From Bradyrhizobium erythrophlei (GTDB taxonomy: Bacteria; Pseudomonadota; Alphaproteobacteria; Rhizobiales; Xanthobacteraceae), in the NCBI GenBank assembly GCA_900129675.1, contig FSRD01000001.1:5507501-5571500 (forward strand): DNA of 64,000 bases, read 5' to 3'. Each line of letters opens with the position of its first letter. The stretch's first letter is position 1. Under the pieces are notes generated by a model. It was not told the origin of the DNA and searched no databases. It saw nothing but the letters and a program-made list of their open reading frames with translations. The position numbers and the translations under genes were made by a program. Below are positions 43,739-52,923 of this stretch, piece by piece.

Positions 43739-43804
43739 ATGACGCCGGTCGAGGTCGCGATCTTCATGACGCTGGTCGTCGTCGGTGTCGCATTGCTGGC
43801 GTGA
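43739..43804 (+). CDS. Possible 21-residue membrane peptide
   Basis: MTPVEVAIFMTLVVVGVALL and one more residue: a single hydrophobic helix. No clear ribosome-binding site. It could be a tiny membrane protein or chance. Confidence 0.3.
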   Translation: MTPVEVAIFMTLVVVGVALLA

Positions 43805-43893
43805 TCGCGGTTGTGGAGCAAGCGAGCGGAACCACGTTCGAGGTGCGACCCACACATCGGCGTTGTGGGTCGCACCCTCAGGGAGGAGCCGAC

Positions 43894-44049
43894 ATGGCAG
43901 ATCGGGAGAACTCACCGGCCTATGCGGCGCTGCCACGGAGCGCGCGCCGGGTGTTCGCCGCGATACAGCAGGCGGCGATCGGCGACGGCAGCAGCGCGAG
44001 CGTGTCCTACGTTGACTTCAGGCTGGATCGCCGCCGCACTGGTCAGTAA
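43894..44049 (+). pseudogene. Winged-helix-type small protein, truncated
   Basis: GGGAGGAGCCGAC precedes the ATG. The product reads MADRENSPAYAALPRSARRV, then FAAIQQAAIGDGSSASVSYV and DF, the first half of a small winged-helix protein seen in rhizobia. It then diverges to RLDRRRTGQ and stops at 51 residues. The recognition half is missing. Confidence 0.45.
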
Positions 44050-44631
44050 CGGCCTTGACGTTCATCCGTCATTTGGTCGAGTGATCCATCGTGTTCGCAC
44101 CGCCGCGCCATCAAATTCTGTTTAGAGAGCCCGCCTCAGTTTCGTCCAACTGAGTGACCTTACTTGCTTTCCTCGTTCGCAATGACTGCTTCCAAAGATT
44201 GGAGCACGAACTAAGACCAAATTTACGCCCCTCCTCAAGTTGCAATGACCATGAACAAACCCGTTTTAACGCTCCCTGATTCTTGGCGTGGCTTCTGGAT
44301 GTGTCCTACAGCCGGAGCGGGATCGGCCCGGGCTGAAGACCCGTCCGAGCGCTGAGAAGGGCAGACCGGGCGTTCGCCTTTGTGCATGGGCTCGGCCGAA
44401 CACGTGCAAAAGCCGCAGCCACGGCGATTCGAACGCACTCGGTACGCGCTAGTCAAGCGAAACTAGTTAGAAGGGTGCAGGCGGAATTACAAAGAGGCCG
44501 CCAAGCCGGATAATTCCTTTCCAACCTGTCCGACGCCAAGGGCGCGGATTTTGTGAGTGGATATCGCCAGCTTTGAAAGGAACGAGACCAACTTCCGGCT
44601 ATGATTACCGATGATTCGCGGAGGCGCCTCG
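44050..44631. other. Intergenic stretch
   Basis: About 580 bases without a recognised gene. GGAGGCGCCTCG at its right end is the ribosome-binding region of the next gene. Confidence 0.4.
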
Positions 44632-46230
44632 ATGAGCCGAACCCAGCCAAAATCCTCGCCGACGGATGAGCATGCGAGACGGATTGCGCAGGCGATCGCC
44701 AAGGGTCGACCGCCCCCGTTCAATGATGCCTTCGATCGGTACTGCGAAAGCTCGCCACGTGAAATCTTTGCCGCCTTCACCGGCGCGGCTCGCCACATGC
44801 CTCCTGCCGGCCGGGATGAGCCGCTTGCGATCGGTTATCTGTTTCTGCTGCAGCGGCTGCTCGAGCATCTGCGTTATCGCACCGATCGGGGCTACGCGGA
44901 CGCAGCCAAACTGATCGCGGATTTTCAGGCCGACGTCGTCGCGCAGGTCGAGGCCGGAAACGTCGACGGCCGCATGCTTGCCTTTGTGGGAGGAGCCCTG
45001 CACCAGTCGAAAATCCCGGCATCGCCTGAGCTTGCCGCGGCGTCGGCAAGGCAGCCCGTCGACCCGGACGAGGACGGACCGCTTCCGACCGACGTCCACG
45101 CGGCTCTCGCCGGCGTCCTCGAAGCCTGCGACGGCGATCCGTTTCTGGCCGTGGGCTCGCTGATCGAAAGCGGTCATGCCATGCCGGCGGAAACCCGCAG
45201 CTCCTTGGTCGTGGGCCTGGCGCTTGCTGGCATCCCCGAGGCGCGTGGCGCCGCGGTTCTGTTCCTGCTCGACGCAAATTCGACTGTGCGCCGGGCGGTT
45301 GCCGGCGCGCTTGCGCAGGTCGCCGCCTCGCTGACGCCGACAGAGGTTCGGCGGCTGATCGCAATGCGCAATTGGCGACCAGAGAACGAGCGAGCCGAAG
45401 TCGACGCGGTCATACGCAAGGCGCGGGCGGCTGGGATCGATTGCGCGCCATGGGGCGCTGGCAGCATCGAGAAAATCGTCGCCACCGCCGTCGATGGTGC
45501 CACAGCGCAGGGTTTCCTGCTGATATCCCCGGCCGGACGGAAAAAGCGGATATCGTCGGTCCTGACCAAAGGCGGGATTGCGGATGCCTGGAGCGGCGAA
45601 CCGGAATCGCGCCGCCAGATCGAGATGAGTCTCGCCGCCGCCGGGATGGATACCCCTACGCTTGCCGTATCCCGATCATATCTCGATCGCATCGTGGCGC
45701 ACGAACTGGCGCTCAGTATCGAGAAACGGGAAGCGCCGCCGTTCGGCCTGCTCCAGGTCGCCGAAGCCATCGGCGGTGCCGATTGGCAACCCGCGCGCAT
45801 GGCCTTTGGTGAAACGCTCGCCGGGCTGATCGCCGAGGTCCCCAAGGCGATGTGTGAGCCCGCCACGCTCGCATCGGTGCTGCAGATGAGCAACGAACTT
45901 GCCGAGCTTGAGGCCGTCGCACAATCCTGGTTCGAGGACGACCCGCAGGTCGCTCAAGCGGTTGAGCGCGCCCGCGGCAGTGATCGTGCCAAACTTGCGA
46001 CCTACCTATTGCAGAGCGTCATTGCGCGACATCGTGACAGATGGGCTGACATTGTTTTGCGCACGGCCGTATGGATGCGCGAGGCTCCACCGGAGGCCGA
46101 CCTATGCTGGCGCGAGCTCGCGATCGTTGCAAAAGCGCTCGTCGACGGACGGGATGTGACGGAGATCGGATTGATGCGCGATATCGCATTGCGGACGATC
46201 GCGGTCCTCAGGGACGCTGGGCGGATGTGA
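44632..46230 (+). CDS. Large hypothetical helical-repeat protein
   Basis: 532 residues, soluble, Ala-rich and mostly helical. Short repeated helix pairs (about 170-250, e.g. AVLFLLDANSTVRRAVAGAL) resemble HEAT-type repeats. The N-terminal part has EIFAAFTGAARHMPPAGRDE. I recall close relatives in Bradyrhizobium but no function. The ATG at 44632 follows GGAGG; an ATG at 44611 is in frame but less likely. No partner gene adjoins it. Confidence 0.65.
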   Translation: MSRTQPKSSPTDEHARRIAQAIAKGRPPPFNDAFDRYCESSPREIFAAFTGAARHMPPAGRDEPLAIGYLFLLQRLLEHLRYRTDRGYADAAKLIADFQADVVAQVEAGNVDGRMLAFVGGALHQSKIPASPELAAASARQPVDPDEDGPLPTDVHAALAGVLEACDGDPFLAVGSLIESGHAMPAETRSSLVVGLALAGIPEARGAAVLFLLDANSTVRRAVAGALAQVAASLTPTEVRRLIAMRNWRPENERAEVDAVIRKARAAGIDCAPWGAGSIEKIVATAVDGATAQGFLLISPAGRKKRISSVLTKGGIADAWSGEPESRRQIEMSLAAAGMDTPTLAVSRSYLDRIVAHELALSIEKREAPPFGLLQVAEAIGGADWQPARMAFGETLAGLIAEVPKAMCEPATLASVLQMSNELAELEAVAQSWFEDDPQVAQAVERARGSDRAKLATYLLQSVIARHRDRWADIVLRTAVWMREAPPEADLCWRELAIVAKALVDGRDVTEIGLMRDIALRTIAVLRDAGRM

Positions 46231-46580
46231 GAGAGCCGGGTCGCGTTTTGCGCCGCCTATTTGCCGAAGTGGGGGCATAGCTGTCCCTGTCGCAAACCTT
46301 ATCTGGCTGGCAGTTGATAGAGGATCGGGCGATGCTGTTGTGCCATGAGGGATCTTTGCAGGCTTATTGGTTGGATAGTCGTCGATCTGATGCGCTCGCG
46401 GGCCGCAGTGCCGCCCTGATGGACTATTTTGAACGGCCGAAATTGGCGGTGGACATTCGACGAAACACCGACGTCAGCTAAGTGCCCCATTAGCAGAAAT
46501 GCGGCGCGATTCCGTCACCAGGTCAATACGGGCGGGGTTTTCGGCACAGCTAGGCGTCGGCGGCGAAGGCGGCCGGTCGT
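46231..46580. other. Intergenic stretch
   Basis: About 350 bases between convergent genes; no supported feature. Confidence 0.4.
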
Positions 46581-47327
46581 TCAAGGTCGCGCAATCAGCA
46601 ACGGCTGCACGTTTGCGCCGCCGGCCATTCGGGGACTCGACGGCTCGAAGTGCTCTCGCAGCTCTCGCTTCTGGACGAGCGCGCGCGCAACAACGAAGGC
46701 GTCCTTCAGGCCTTTAGCTTGCCGGAGTGCGACGTTGAAAAAGGCATCGCCGAAATAGGTCCACTTGGCCTTGTCCCGGCAGCCGAACGATGGATGGTCG
46801 GCATCGGCCGCAGTGATGACCAGCATGTCGGGGTTCGCTAGACGAGGGATGAAGACTCCTGAATAGCAGGCCGAGATGACCACCACCTTGTGTCGCACGC
46901 CCGTCCGCGCCAGCATGTCCGCGAGATTAGACGGCGTGAGCGTTTGCGTAAGCCGCCCCGCTTTGACTGCAAGGCCGGCGGTGGAGCCGTGCGAGGTGAG
47001 TATCAAAAACAGAACATCGTTCTCGGCGTCCATCCCCTTGGCTGCCTCTTGCAATGACATGGCCAGTGCTTCGATCGTTGCACCTCCGCCCCTCTTCGAA
47101 TTGTACTGCACGTTGATCGGGCCGTTGCCGAAGCGGCTCGCTACCACCTGAGCTGCGCCGGTCGCCTCACTTTTAAACACGCCTTGATCGCCGAAGAGGC
47201 CGAAGGACACTACGCTCACCTTGCGAGCATCCTCAACGGCGTGCGCCGGCGGAACCGACGGCATGACGGTCAAAACAAAAGCCGTGAGCGGCGCGCCGAG
47301 CCGGCTGATCCAAGACTTGGACATCAT
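46581..47327 (-). CDS. Exported C13-type (legumain-like) cysteine peptidase
   Basis: 248 residues. A signal peptide (hydrophobic about 8-24, PPAHA cut near 30) precedes a caspase-fold domain. LFLILTSHGS carries the catalytic His and VVISACYSGVFIP the catalytic Cys. ITAADADHPSFGC follows, as in bacterial C13 peptidases. It probably cuts proteins in the periplasm. The tandem ATGs at 47327/47324 follow GAGG. It lies alone, between the helical-repeat protein and the topoisomerase. Confidence 0.75.
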   Translation of the reverse strand: MMSKSWISRLGAPLTAFVLTVMPSVPPAHAVEDARKVSVVSFGLFGDQGVFKSEATGAAQVVASRFGNGPINVQYNSKRGGGATIEALAMSLQEAAKGMDAENDVLFLILTSHGSTAGLAVKAGRLTQTLTPSNLADMLARTGVRHKVVVISACYSGVFIPRLANPDMLVITAADADHPSFGCRDKAKWTYFGDAFFNVALRQAKGLKDAFVVARALVQKRELREHFEPSSPRMAGGANVQPLLIARP

Positions 47328-47717
47328 GGCGAGCCTCGTTTCGTGATTGCCACCATAGCAGAGCAGCGTAAACGGAATTGCGGAATTACGGTCAGTCTCC
47401 ATTCCTCGGGACGGCACTTCTCACGCCCCAAGCAGACCTTCTTGTATCTTTTCACGGCGAGCCACTCCAGGGCCGGCAGGGAGGCCTCTGGTTGTTTCGG
47501 TGTGGGTCGACGTGGTCCTCCACGCCGCTTCGGATCCAGCAGCGGCGCTTCTGAATGGCGCGCCAATTTAAATCAGGTATTTCTGACATTTTTGGCTGCG
47601 CGACGCGTGTCTCTATTTGTTGGGGGGCACGTCGGGACGCAAAGTGTTCCTGTGCTGCCAATGCAAATTGGGGGCGATAGAAAACCCCTTTGGGGTCACT
47701 ATCAAAAGCAGCCGGCG
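47328..47717. other. Intergenic stretch
   Basis: About 390 bases between two minus-strand genes; no supported gene. Confidence 0.4.
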
Positions 47718-50246
47718 CTACAGCCACCCGCGCTCGCCAAATGCAGAGAGATCAACTCCAGGCGGAGCGTACCATCCCGTCGAGCCATAACGGGCGCCCA
47801 GCTTCATAGCGACCTCTTTGTTGCCATAAGGAATTCGCAGTGGTGTACCTGTTCCGAGATTTGGCAGAGCAGGAGTCGCTTCGACGGCATCAGCCTTGCA
47901 TTTCCGAGATCTCTTCGTCGGCGACGTCGATTGAGGTGAAATTGATCTCGCCGGCTTGTAGGCGGTCTTGCGACCGCTCTGGCGGCGCTTCGTGCCCTTG
48001 TTCGAGTCAATCCACGCGGCCATTGCAGCCGAGTTGGCCTTGGCCTCGTCGGGAATGATGAGGCCTTTCCCGAGCGCGATCTTCGTAGCGTACAACAACT
48101 GTGCCGGGCTTGCCGGTTTAGGGTCGAGCCTCCCAGCCGCTTGACCGTCGGCCTTCTTGGGCGCGTGATCGCTGAGAAATTTTCGGCAGATCGAAATCGA
48201 CGTCTTGTAGCCAGGCGGCGGTTTGATGCCCTTCCGGCTAAGGCTGTCGGCAAAGCGCTTCATCGCAGGCGTCGGCGGATACGCCGCCGCGCCGTTGCCG
48301 ACTACGTCGCCACGCAACGGAGTTCCTCCCGCAGTGGCACTCTCCTTCAGTCTGCCGATGATGCGTTCGGCGACATCGCACACGGCGTCAATAGCACCGA
48401 CCATCTCCTGTTTGCCGACGACGACATCGTCGAGCAGGCATTCGAGTTGCGCCGTCACACCCGGATCGACCAGTGCCGGATCAGCTTGTTTGAGAATACC
48501 GAACAGCGACAGGCCGGTTTCGGTTGGCACAATATTCTTTCCCTGGGCAATAAGAAAACCCTGCTTCTTCAGCCCGCCGATGATTTCGGCTCGGGTTGCC
48601 GGGGTGCCAATACCCTTGGCTTCCTTCAGGCGGTCCCGCAGAATCTCATCTTCAACAAAGCGCCAGGCATTTTGCATCGCCTCGATCAAAGTGCCTTCGT
48701 TATAGCGCGGGGGCGGTCGGGTCTCCTTGTCCTCAATTTTGGGATCCTGCAGTTGCGCGGTCTCGCCGTTGTGCAACAGCGGCAGTAATTGCGCCTCGTC
48801 GCCCTTCTCATCGGCGGGTTGCCACTCCGGGAATGCTGCTCGCCAGCCGAGATCGATAGGCTGGCGTCCGGCGGAGCGGAATTCGAAGCCGCGCACGTCA
48901 AGCGTTGCGGTCGTCTGCCGGTAGCGGAAGTCAGGCATCAGCGCGGCCAGATAGGCCCGCGCGATGACGTCGAACAGTTTCTTCTCGTCGGCCGACAGAC
49001 GAGGCCAAATCTCCGGCAATTTGTCGATCGTGTTGACGTTGGGAATGACGGCGTGATGGCTCGCGCCCTCCAGCCCCTTGTCGTAGAACGTGCCGCTCGC
49101 GCCCCTGCGGATGACCGGCGGGTCGGGCAGGGGTATTGCGCTGAATGATTGGCGGGCCCGCAGTCCGGCCAACATCCGTGGTACGTCCGAGATAAGGCTC
49201 TGCGGCAGGTAGCGCACCTCGGCGCGAGGGTAGGTGATTATCTTCTTACCCGGGCCATCATAGAGCTCCTGCGAAACATCGAGCGTTTTGCTGGCCGGCC
49301 AGCCGAACCGTGAGCTGCATAGTTTCTGAAGCGACGGCAAATCGTGCAGCTTGGGCGGTCCTTGACGCTTATCTTCGACGCGCACGGCGAGCGCGCCCTC
49401 AAAGCCTTCGGCTGCTTTGAGGACCTCCTCGGCAATCTCGCGCCGAACGATCCGGTCCTGCGGCGCGTGCCGCATCTGGAATCGCCCTCCGTCAACTTTC
49501 GCGGTGGCGACAACTTCAAAATAGGCGAGTGGAACGAAATCGCGGATTTCCAACTCACGCTTGCAAACGATTGCCAACGTCGGCGTCTTCACGCGACCAA
49601 CACCTATGACCCTCCGCGCACCTTTTCCCAAGAGGACGGTCGCGGTGCGGGTAAGTGATAGATTGTAGATCTGGTCGGCCTGCCGCCGCGCGACGGCGGC
49701 TGCGTAAAGACGAGCGTACTCGGCATTTGGCTTTGCTCGGCCGAATGCATCGCGAATAGTCTGCGAGTCCTGCGCAGTAAACAGCACCCGCATGACCACG
49801 CCGCGGTACTTGTAATGCTCGAGAATTTCCTGACCGATGAGCTGACCTTCGCGATCGCAATCGGTGGCGAGCCAAACTCGTTTGGCGCTGCGGAGTGCCT
49901 CGCGAATGGCTTTGAGCTTGGCGGCCTTGTTCCCTCCCGTTGCGGGGCAAGTGTCGTAGAGACCTTCGGGACGCAAAAGTATCGGCGACCACCGCTTCCA
50001 GGCCGGCACAACATCCTCTGGCTCAAGCAGGTCGAATAAATGGCCCTCAGCCGGGAGAATCTCTCCGTAGCGAGGACCAACAGCGGCGCGGACGTCTTTT
50101 GCCTGACTGGTCTTCTCAGTGATGACGATCTGTTCAGGCACGTCGGGCTCGTTTGGGAGAATAAATTCGAGAGCATGAGAACATATAGCGAACATCGAAA
50201 GTGCGCAAGCTGCGTTTGATTTGAAGTGTGTACCTGCCTCGGTCAC
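47718..50246 (-). CDS. Accessory DNA topoisomerase III with C-terminal DUF5710-type domain
   Basis: Type IA topoisomerase, 842 residues. TOPRIM: IVITEKTSQAKDV and ATDCDREGQLIG. Active-site region: ITYPRAEVRYLP with the catalytic Tyr. Further core: GIGTPATRAEIIGGLKKQGF. The last about 40 residues (LRIPYGNKEVAMKLGARYGS, then GWYAPPG) match DUF5710, a small domain common on plasmid and ICE proteins. The first about 35 residues are atypical. A GTG at about 50141 in front of PEQIVITEK may be the true start. Topoisomerase III of this kind usually travels with mobile elements. Confidence 0.8.
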   Translation of the reverse strand: MTEAGTHFKSNAACALSMFAICSHALEFILPNEPDVPEQIVITEKTSQAKDVRAAVGPRYGEILPAEGHLFDLLEPEDVVPAWKRWSPILLRPEGLYDTCPATGGNKAAKLKAIREALRSAKRVWLATDCDREGQLIGQEILEHYKYRGVVMRVLFTAQDSQTIRDAFGRAKPNAEYARLYAAAVARRQADQIYNLSLTRTATVLLGKGARRVIGVGRVKTPTLAIVCKRELEIRDFVPLAYFEVVATAKVDGGRFQMRHAPQDRIVRREIAEEVLKAAEGFEGALAVRVEDKRQGPPKLHDLPSLQKLCSSRFGWPASKTLDVSQELYDGPGKKIITYPRAEVRYLPQSLISDVPRMLAGLRARQSFSAIPLPDPPVIRRGASGTFYDKGLEGASHHAVIPNVNTIDKLPEIWPRLSADEKKLFDVIARAYLAALMPDFRYRQTTATLDVRGFEFRSAGRQPIDLGWRAAFPEWQPADEKGDEAQLLPLLHNGETAQLQDPKIEDKETRPPPRYNEGTLIEAMQNAWRFVEDEILRDRLKEAKGIGTPATRAEIIGGLKKQGFLIAQGKNIVPTETGLSLFGILKQADPALVDPGVTAQLECLLDDVVVGKQEMVGAIDAVCDVAERIIGRLKESATAGGTPLRGDVVGNGAAAYPPTPAMKRFADSLSRKGIKPPPGYKTSISICRKFLSDHAPKKADGQAAGRLDPKPASPAQLLYATKIALGKGLIIPDEAKANSAAMAAWIDSNKGTKRRQSGRKTAYKPARSISPQSTSPTKRSRKCKADAVEATPALPNLGTGTPLRIPYGNKEVAMKLGARYGSTGWYAPPGVDLSAFGERGWL

Positions 50247-50910
50247 CGACGCGCGTTTGAGCGAGCATTCGTGATCGACCGCTCATGGCGCGAAGCGGCC
50301 ATTCATACGCAAACAGCATCTCGCGACCGATAAGGCCTGAGTAGCGAGCTTATCATTTCGGAGTCAGGCTCAACGTTCGCGGTATTCGCTCGCACAATGA
50401 GCGCGAGGCAAAACGCCACGGTTTCGAGCGTGGCTCGCACAATTGTCTTGGGTACACGTTGTCTCAGCGGCCCCTCGTCGATCGATGGATGCTTGGCGCC
50501 CGGGGAGACGTCAGCGATCAGGTCTCGGGCAATTTGCGCGCAAACGACGGGGATGCCCTGCGGGCCGCTGCGATTGCGAGACAGGGTCTGATCTGCCAGC
50601 CGACTCATCGTTGCGGATGATATGTGCACGGGCATTTTAGTCGCTCTCACCCTGGACCAGTGGACCGTCGAACTTGCCGGCATCCACGCAGTCTCATGCC
50701 GGACCGCCGTCCGGCTGCAAAAGTCCGCGCTTTCGTCGACTTGGTAGTGGTGCGATTTGCACCCAACCCGCCCTGGGATGATGACGTTGCTCGCCTGACA
50801 TTGGCATTGAAGTCCTCTCGAGTTGCATCAGCAAGGCATTGAAATAATTGACCTAAAAGAGACGGAAGGGCACTCCAACGACACAATAGAACAATGTATT
50901 GACATATTTT
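50247..50910. other. Intergenic stretch left of the CHC operon
   Basis: About 660 bases. Apart from a LysR remnant at about 50690-50790, I recognise nothing. A minus-strand frame (50303-50683) is open but has no clear motif. Confidence 0.35.
50690..50790 (+). pseudogene. Tail of a LysR-type regulator
   Basis: Reads MPDRRPAAKVRAFVDLVVVR, then FAPNPPWD, the usual last residues of a LysR protein. Nothing of the rest of the gene is present. Confidence 0.5.
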
Positions 50911-50942
50911 TTGAAATAGATCATACCATTGCTATAATTTCA
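50892..50942 (+). promoter_or_regulatory. CHC operon promoter and probable BadR site
   Basis: -35 TTGAAA (50911-50916), 16 bases, -10 TATAAT (50933-50938). The inverted repeat TGAAAT (50912-50917) / ATTTCA (50937-50942) spans both. CAATGTATTGA (50892-50902) is shared with the badR upstream region. R. palustris BadR is a MarR-type repressor of badH; binding here is inference. Confidence 0.6.
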
Positions 50943-50957
50943 ATCAGGGAGCGGAAC

Positions 50958-51725
50958 ATGCGAGGACTAAGTTCAAAGACCGTCGTCGTTACGGGCGGGG
51001 GCGGCGGAATCGGTGGCGCGACTTGCCGACGGTTCGCGGCCGAGGGCGCGAATGTTGCTGTGTTCGACGTCGACGCTGTAGCGGCCGAACGGACGGTCGC
51101 GGCGATCACCTCGGATGGGGGGAAGGCGGCGGCGTTCGCCTGCGACATTACCGATCATGAGGGCGTGCAATCCGCAGTTTCAAAGGTGAACACGTCGCTC
51201 GGGCCGATCGACGTGCTCGTCAACAATGCCGGATGGGACATCTTCAAGCCGTTTCTCAAGACATCGCCGTCCGATTGGCAGAAGCTGATAGCCATTAACC
51301 TGACGGGTGCGTTGATCATGCACCACGCTGTCCTCCCGCAGATGGTCGAGCGGCGCAGTGGCCGTGTGGTGAACATCGCCTCCGATGCGGCGCGTGTCGG
51401 CTCTTCCGGCGAAGCGGTTTATGCGGCCTGCAAGGGTGGCCTCGTCTCCTTCTCCAAGACGATGGCGCGAGAGCACGCGCGCGATGGCATCACCTTTAAC
51501 ATCGTCTGCCCCGGTCCGACCGATACGCAGCTTCTGGGCGATTTCATCACTGCCGCCGGCAATCCGGAGAAGCTGAAAGAGGCGTTCCGCCGTTCGATTC
51601 CGCTCGGGCGCATTGGCGCGCCAGCCGATCTGCCGGGCGCGATCTGCTTCTTCGCCAGCGAGGACGCTGCATTCATCACTGGCCAGGTACTCAGCGTTTC
51701 GGGTGGCCTCACGATGGCGGGCTGA
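50958..51725 (+). CDS. badH: 2-hydroxycyclohexanecarboxyl-CoA dehydrogenase
   Basis: SDR of 255 residues. VTGGGGGIGG binds NAD, NNAG follows, and the catalytic pair is YAACK. It should oxidise 2-hydroxycyclohexanecarboxyl-CoA to the 2-keto compound. The assignment rests mainly on the neighbours (aliB, aliA, badI, gcdH, badR), because SDR sequence alone does not fix substrate. The ATG at 50958 follows AGGGAG; first gene of the operon. Confidence 0.8.
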   Translation: MRGLSSKTVVVTGGGGGIGGATCRRFAAEGANVAVFDVDAVAAERTVAAITSDGGKAAAFACDITDHEGVQSAVSKVNTSLGPIDVLVNNAGWDIFKPFLKTSPSDWQKLIAINLTGALIMHHAVLPQMVERRSGRVVNIASDAARVGSSGEAVYAACKGGLVSFSKTMAREHARDGITFNIVCPGPTDTQLLGDFITAAGNPEKLKEAFRRSIPLGRIGAPADLPGAICFFASEDAAFITGQVLSVSGGLTMAG

Positions 51726-51738
51726 CAGGAGTTTGCAA

Positions 51739-52887
51739 ATGAGCTTCGACCTTAACGACGATCAGCTTGCTTTCCAGGAGACGGCCCGGCGCTTCGCGCG
51801 CGAAAAGCTCGCGTCGGGGTACCAGCGTCGAGAAGTAGAGGGCCGAATCGATCGCGCGCTGGTGCGCGAGATGGGTGATCTCGGACTGATCGCACCCGAA
51901 CTCCCAGAGGAATTTGGGGGGCTCGGCACACCGAGCCTGACCAGCGGCCTGATCGCCGAAGCGATCGGCTACGCCGACGTCAACGCTGCCTACATCCAGA
52001 TCCTCGGCTCGCTCAACGGCAAAATCATCGCTGGTCACGCCCGGCCGGAGCTGGCGCGGAAATGGTTGCCTCGTCTCGTTTCCGGCGAGGTCATCGTAGC
52101 AATCGGCCTTACAGAACCGCGCGGCGGATCGGACGCCGCCAATCTTGCGCTCTCCGCCCGCCGCAGTGGCGACACTTACATCCTGAAAGGCGAGAAGTCT
52201 TCGATCAGCATGGCCGACCAGGCCGACGCCGTTGTATTGTTCGCGCGAACCGGCGCGCCCGAGAGCGGCGCGCGCGGCGTCAGCGCCTTTCTTGTGCCGA
52301 TGGACACGCCGGGCGTCACGACGCTGCGTTACAACGATCTCGGCAGCAAGGCGATCGGCCGTAGCTCGATCTTTTTCGACGACGTCGTGATCCCGGTCGA
52401 GAACCGGCTGGCGGACGAGGGCGCGGGTTTCGTTCAGGTCATGCAGGGCTTCGATTTCAGCCGGGCGCTCATCGGCCTGCAGGTATTGGGATCGGCGCAG
52501 GCGTCTCTCGACGAAAGCTGGGCTTACGTCCAGGAGCGCAAGGCATTCGGAGCACCGCTTTCGAAAAATCAGGGCGTGATCTTTCCTCTCGCGGAGGCTG
52601 AGACGCTCATCTCGGCGACGCGTCAGCTTTGCTATCACACCCTCGCGCTCAAGGACGCTGGCAAGCCCCATACGGCAGAAGCAGCCATGTGCAAATGGCT
52701 TGCGCCGAAGACGGCCGTCGACGTCATACACCAGTGCCTGTTGACGCACGGTCACTATGGCTGGTCACTCGACCTGCCGCATCAGCAACGCCTGCGCGAT
52801 GTTATGGGCCTCGAGATAGGCGACGGGACCGCACAGATCATGAAACTCATCATTGCACGAGAAAAACTGAAGGCCGCAGCGGCTTAA
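51739..52887 (+). CDS. aliB: Cyclohexanecarboxyl-CoA dehydrogenase (acyl-CoA dehydrogenase family)
   Basis: 382 residues. LTEPRGGSDAANL is the FAD-contact loop of acyl-CoA dehydrogenases. Near the C-terminus the usual catalytic-base motif YEGT is replaced by GDGT (Asp362). An Asp base has been reported in alicyclic acyl-CoA dehydrogenases, so this supports the role: forming the ring double bond of CHC-CoA. It has AGGAG upstream, starts 13 bases after badH and passes electrons to ETF encoded elsewhere. Confidence 0.75.
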   Translation: MSFDLNDDQLAFQETARRFAREKLASGYQRREVEGRIDRALVREMGDLGLIAPELPEEFGGLGTPSLTSGLIAEAIGYADVNAAYIQILGSLNGKIIAGHARPELARKWLPRLVSGEVIVAIGLTEPRGGSDAANLALSARRSGDTYILKGEKSSISMADQADAVVLFARTGAPESGARGVSAFLVPMDTPGVTTLRYNDLGSKAIGRSSIFFDDVVIPVENRLADEGAGFVQVMQGFDFSRALIGLQVLGSAQASLDESWAYVQERKAFGAPLSKNQGVIFPLAEAETLISATRQLCYHTLALKDAGKPHTAEAAMCKWLAPKTAVDVIHQCLLTHGHYGWSLDLPHQQRLRDVMGLEIGDGTAQIMKLIIAREKLKAAAA

Positions 52888-52923
52888 AAGACAGAGGCCC
52901 ACCGACCCGGAGGAAGAATAGCC

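Noticed and set aside
50303..50683. Minus-strand frame as a TetR-type regulator
   Set aside because: No N-terminal helix-turn-helix and no convincing family pattern.
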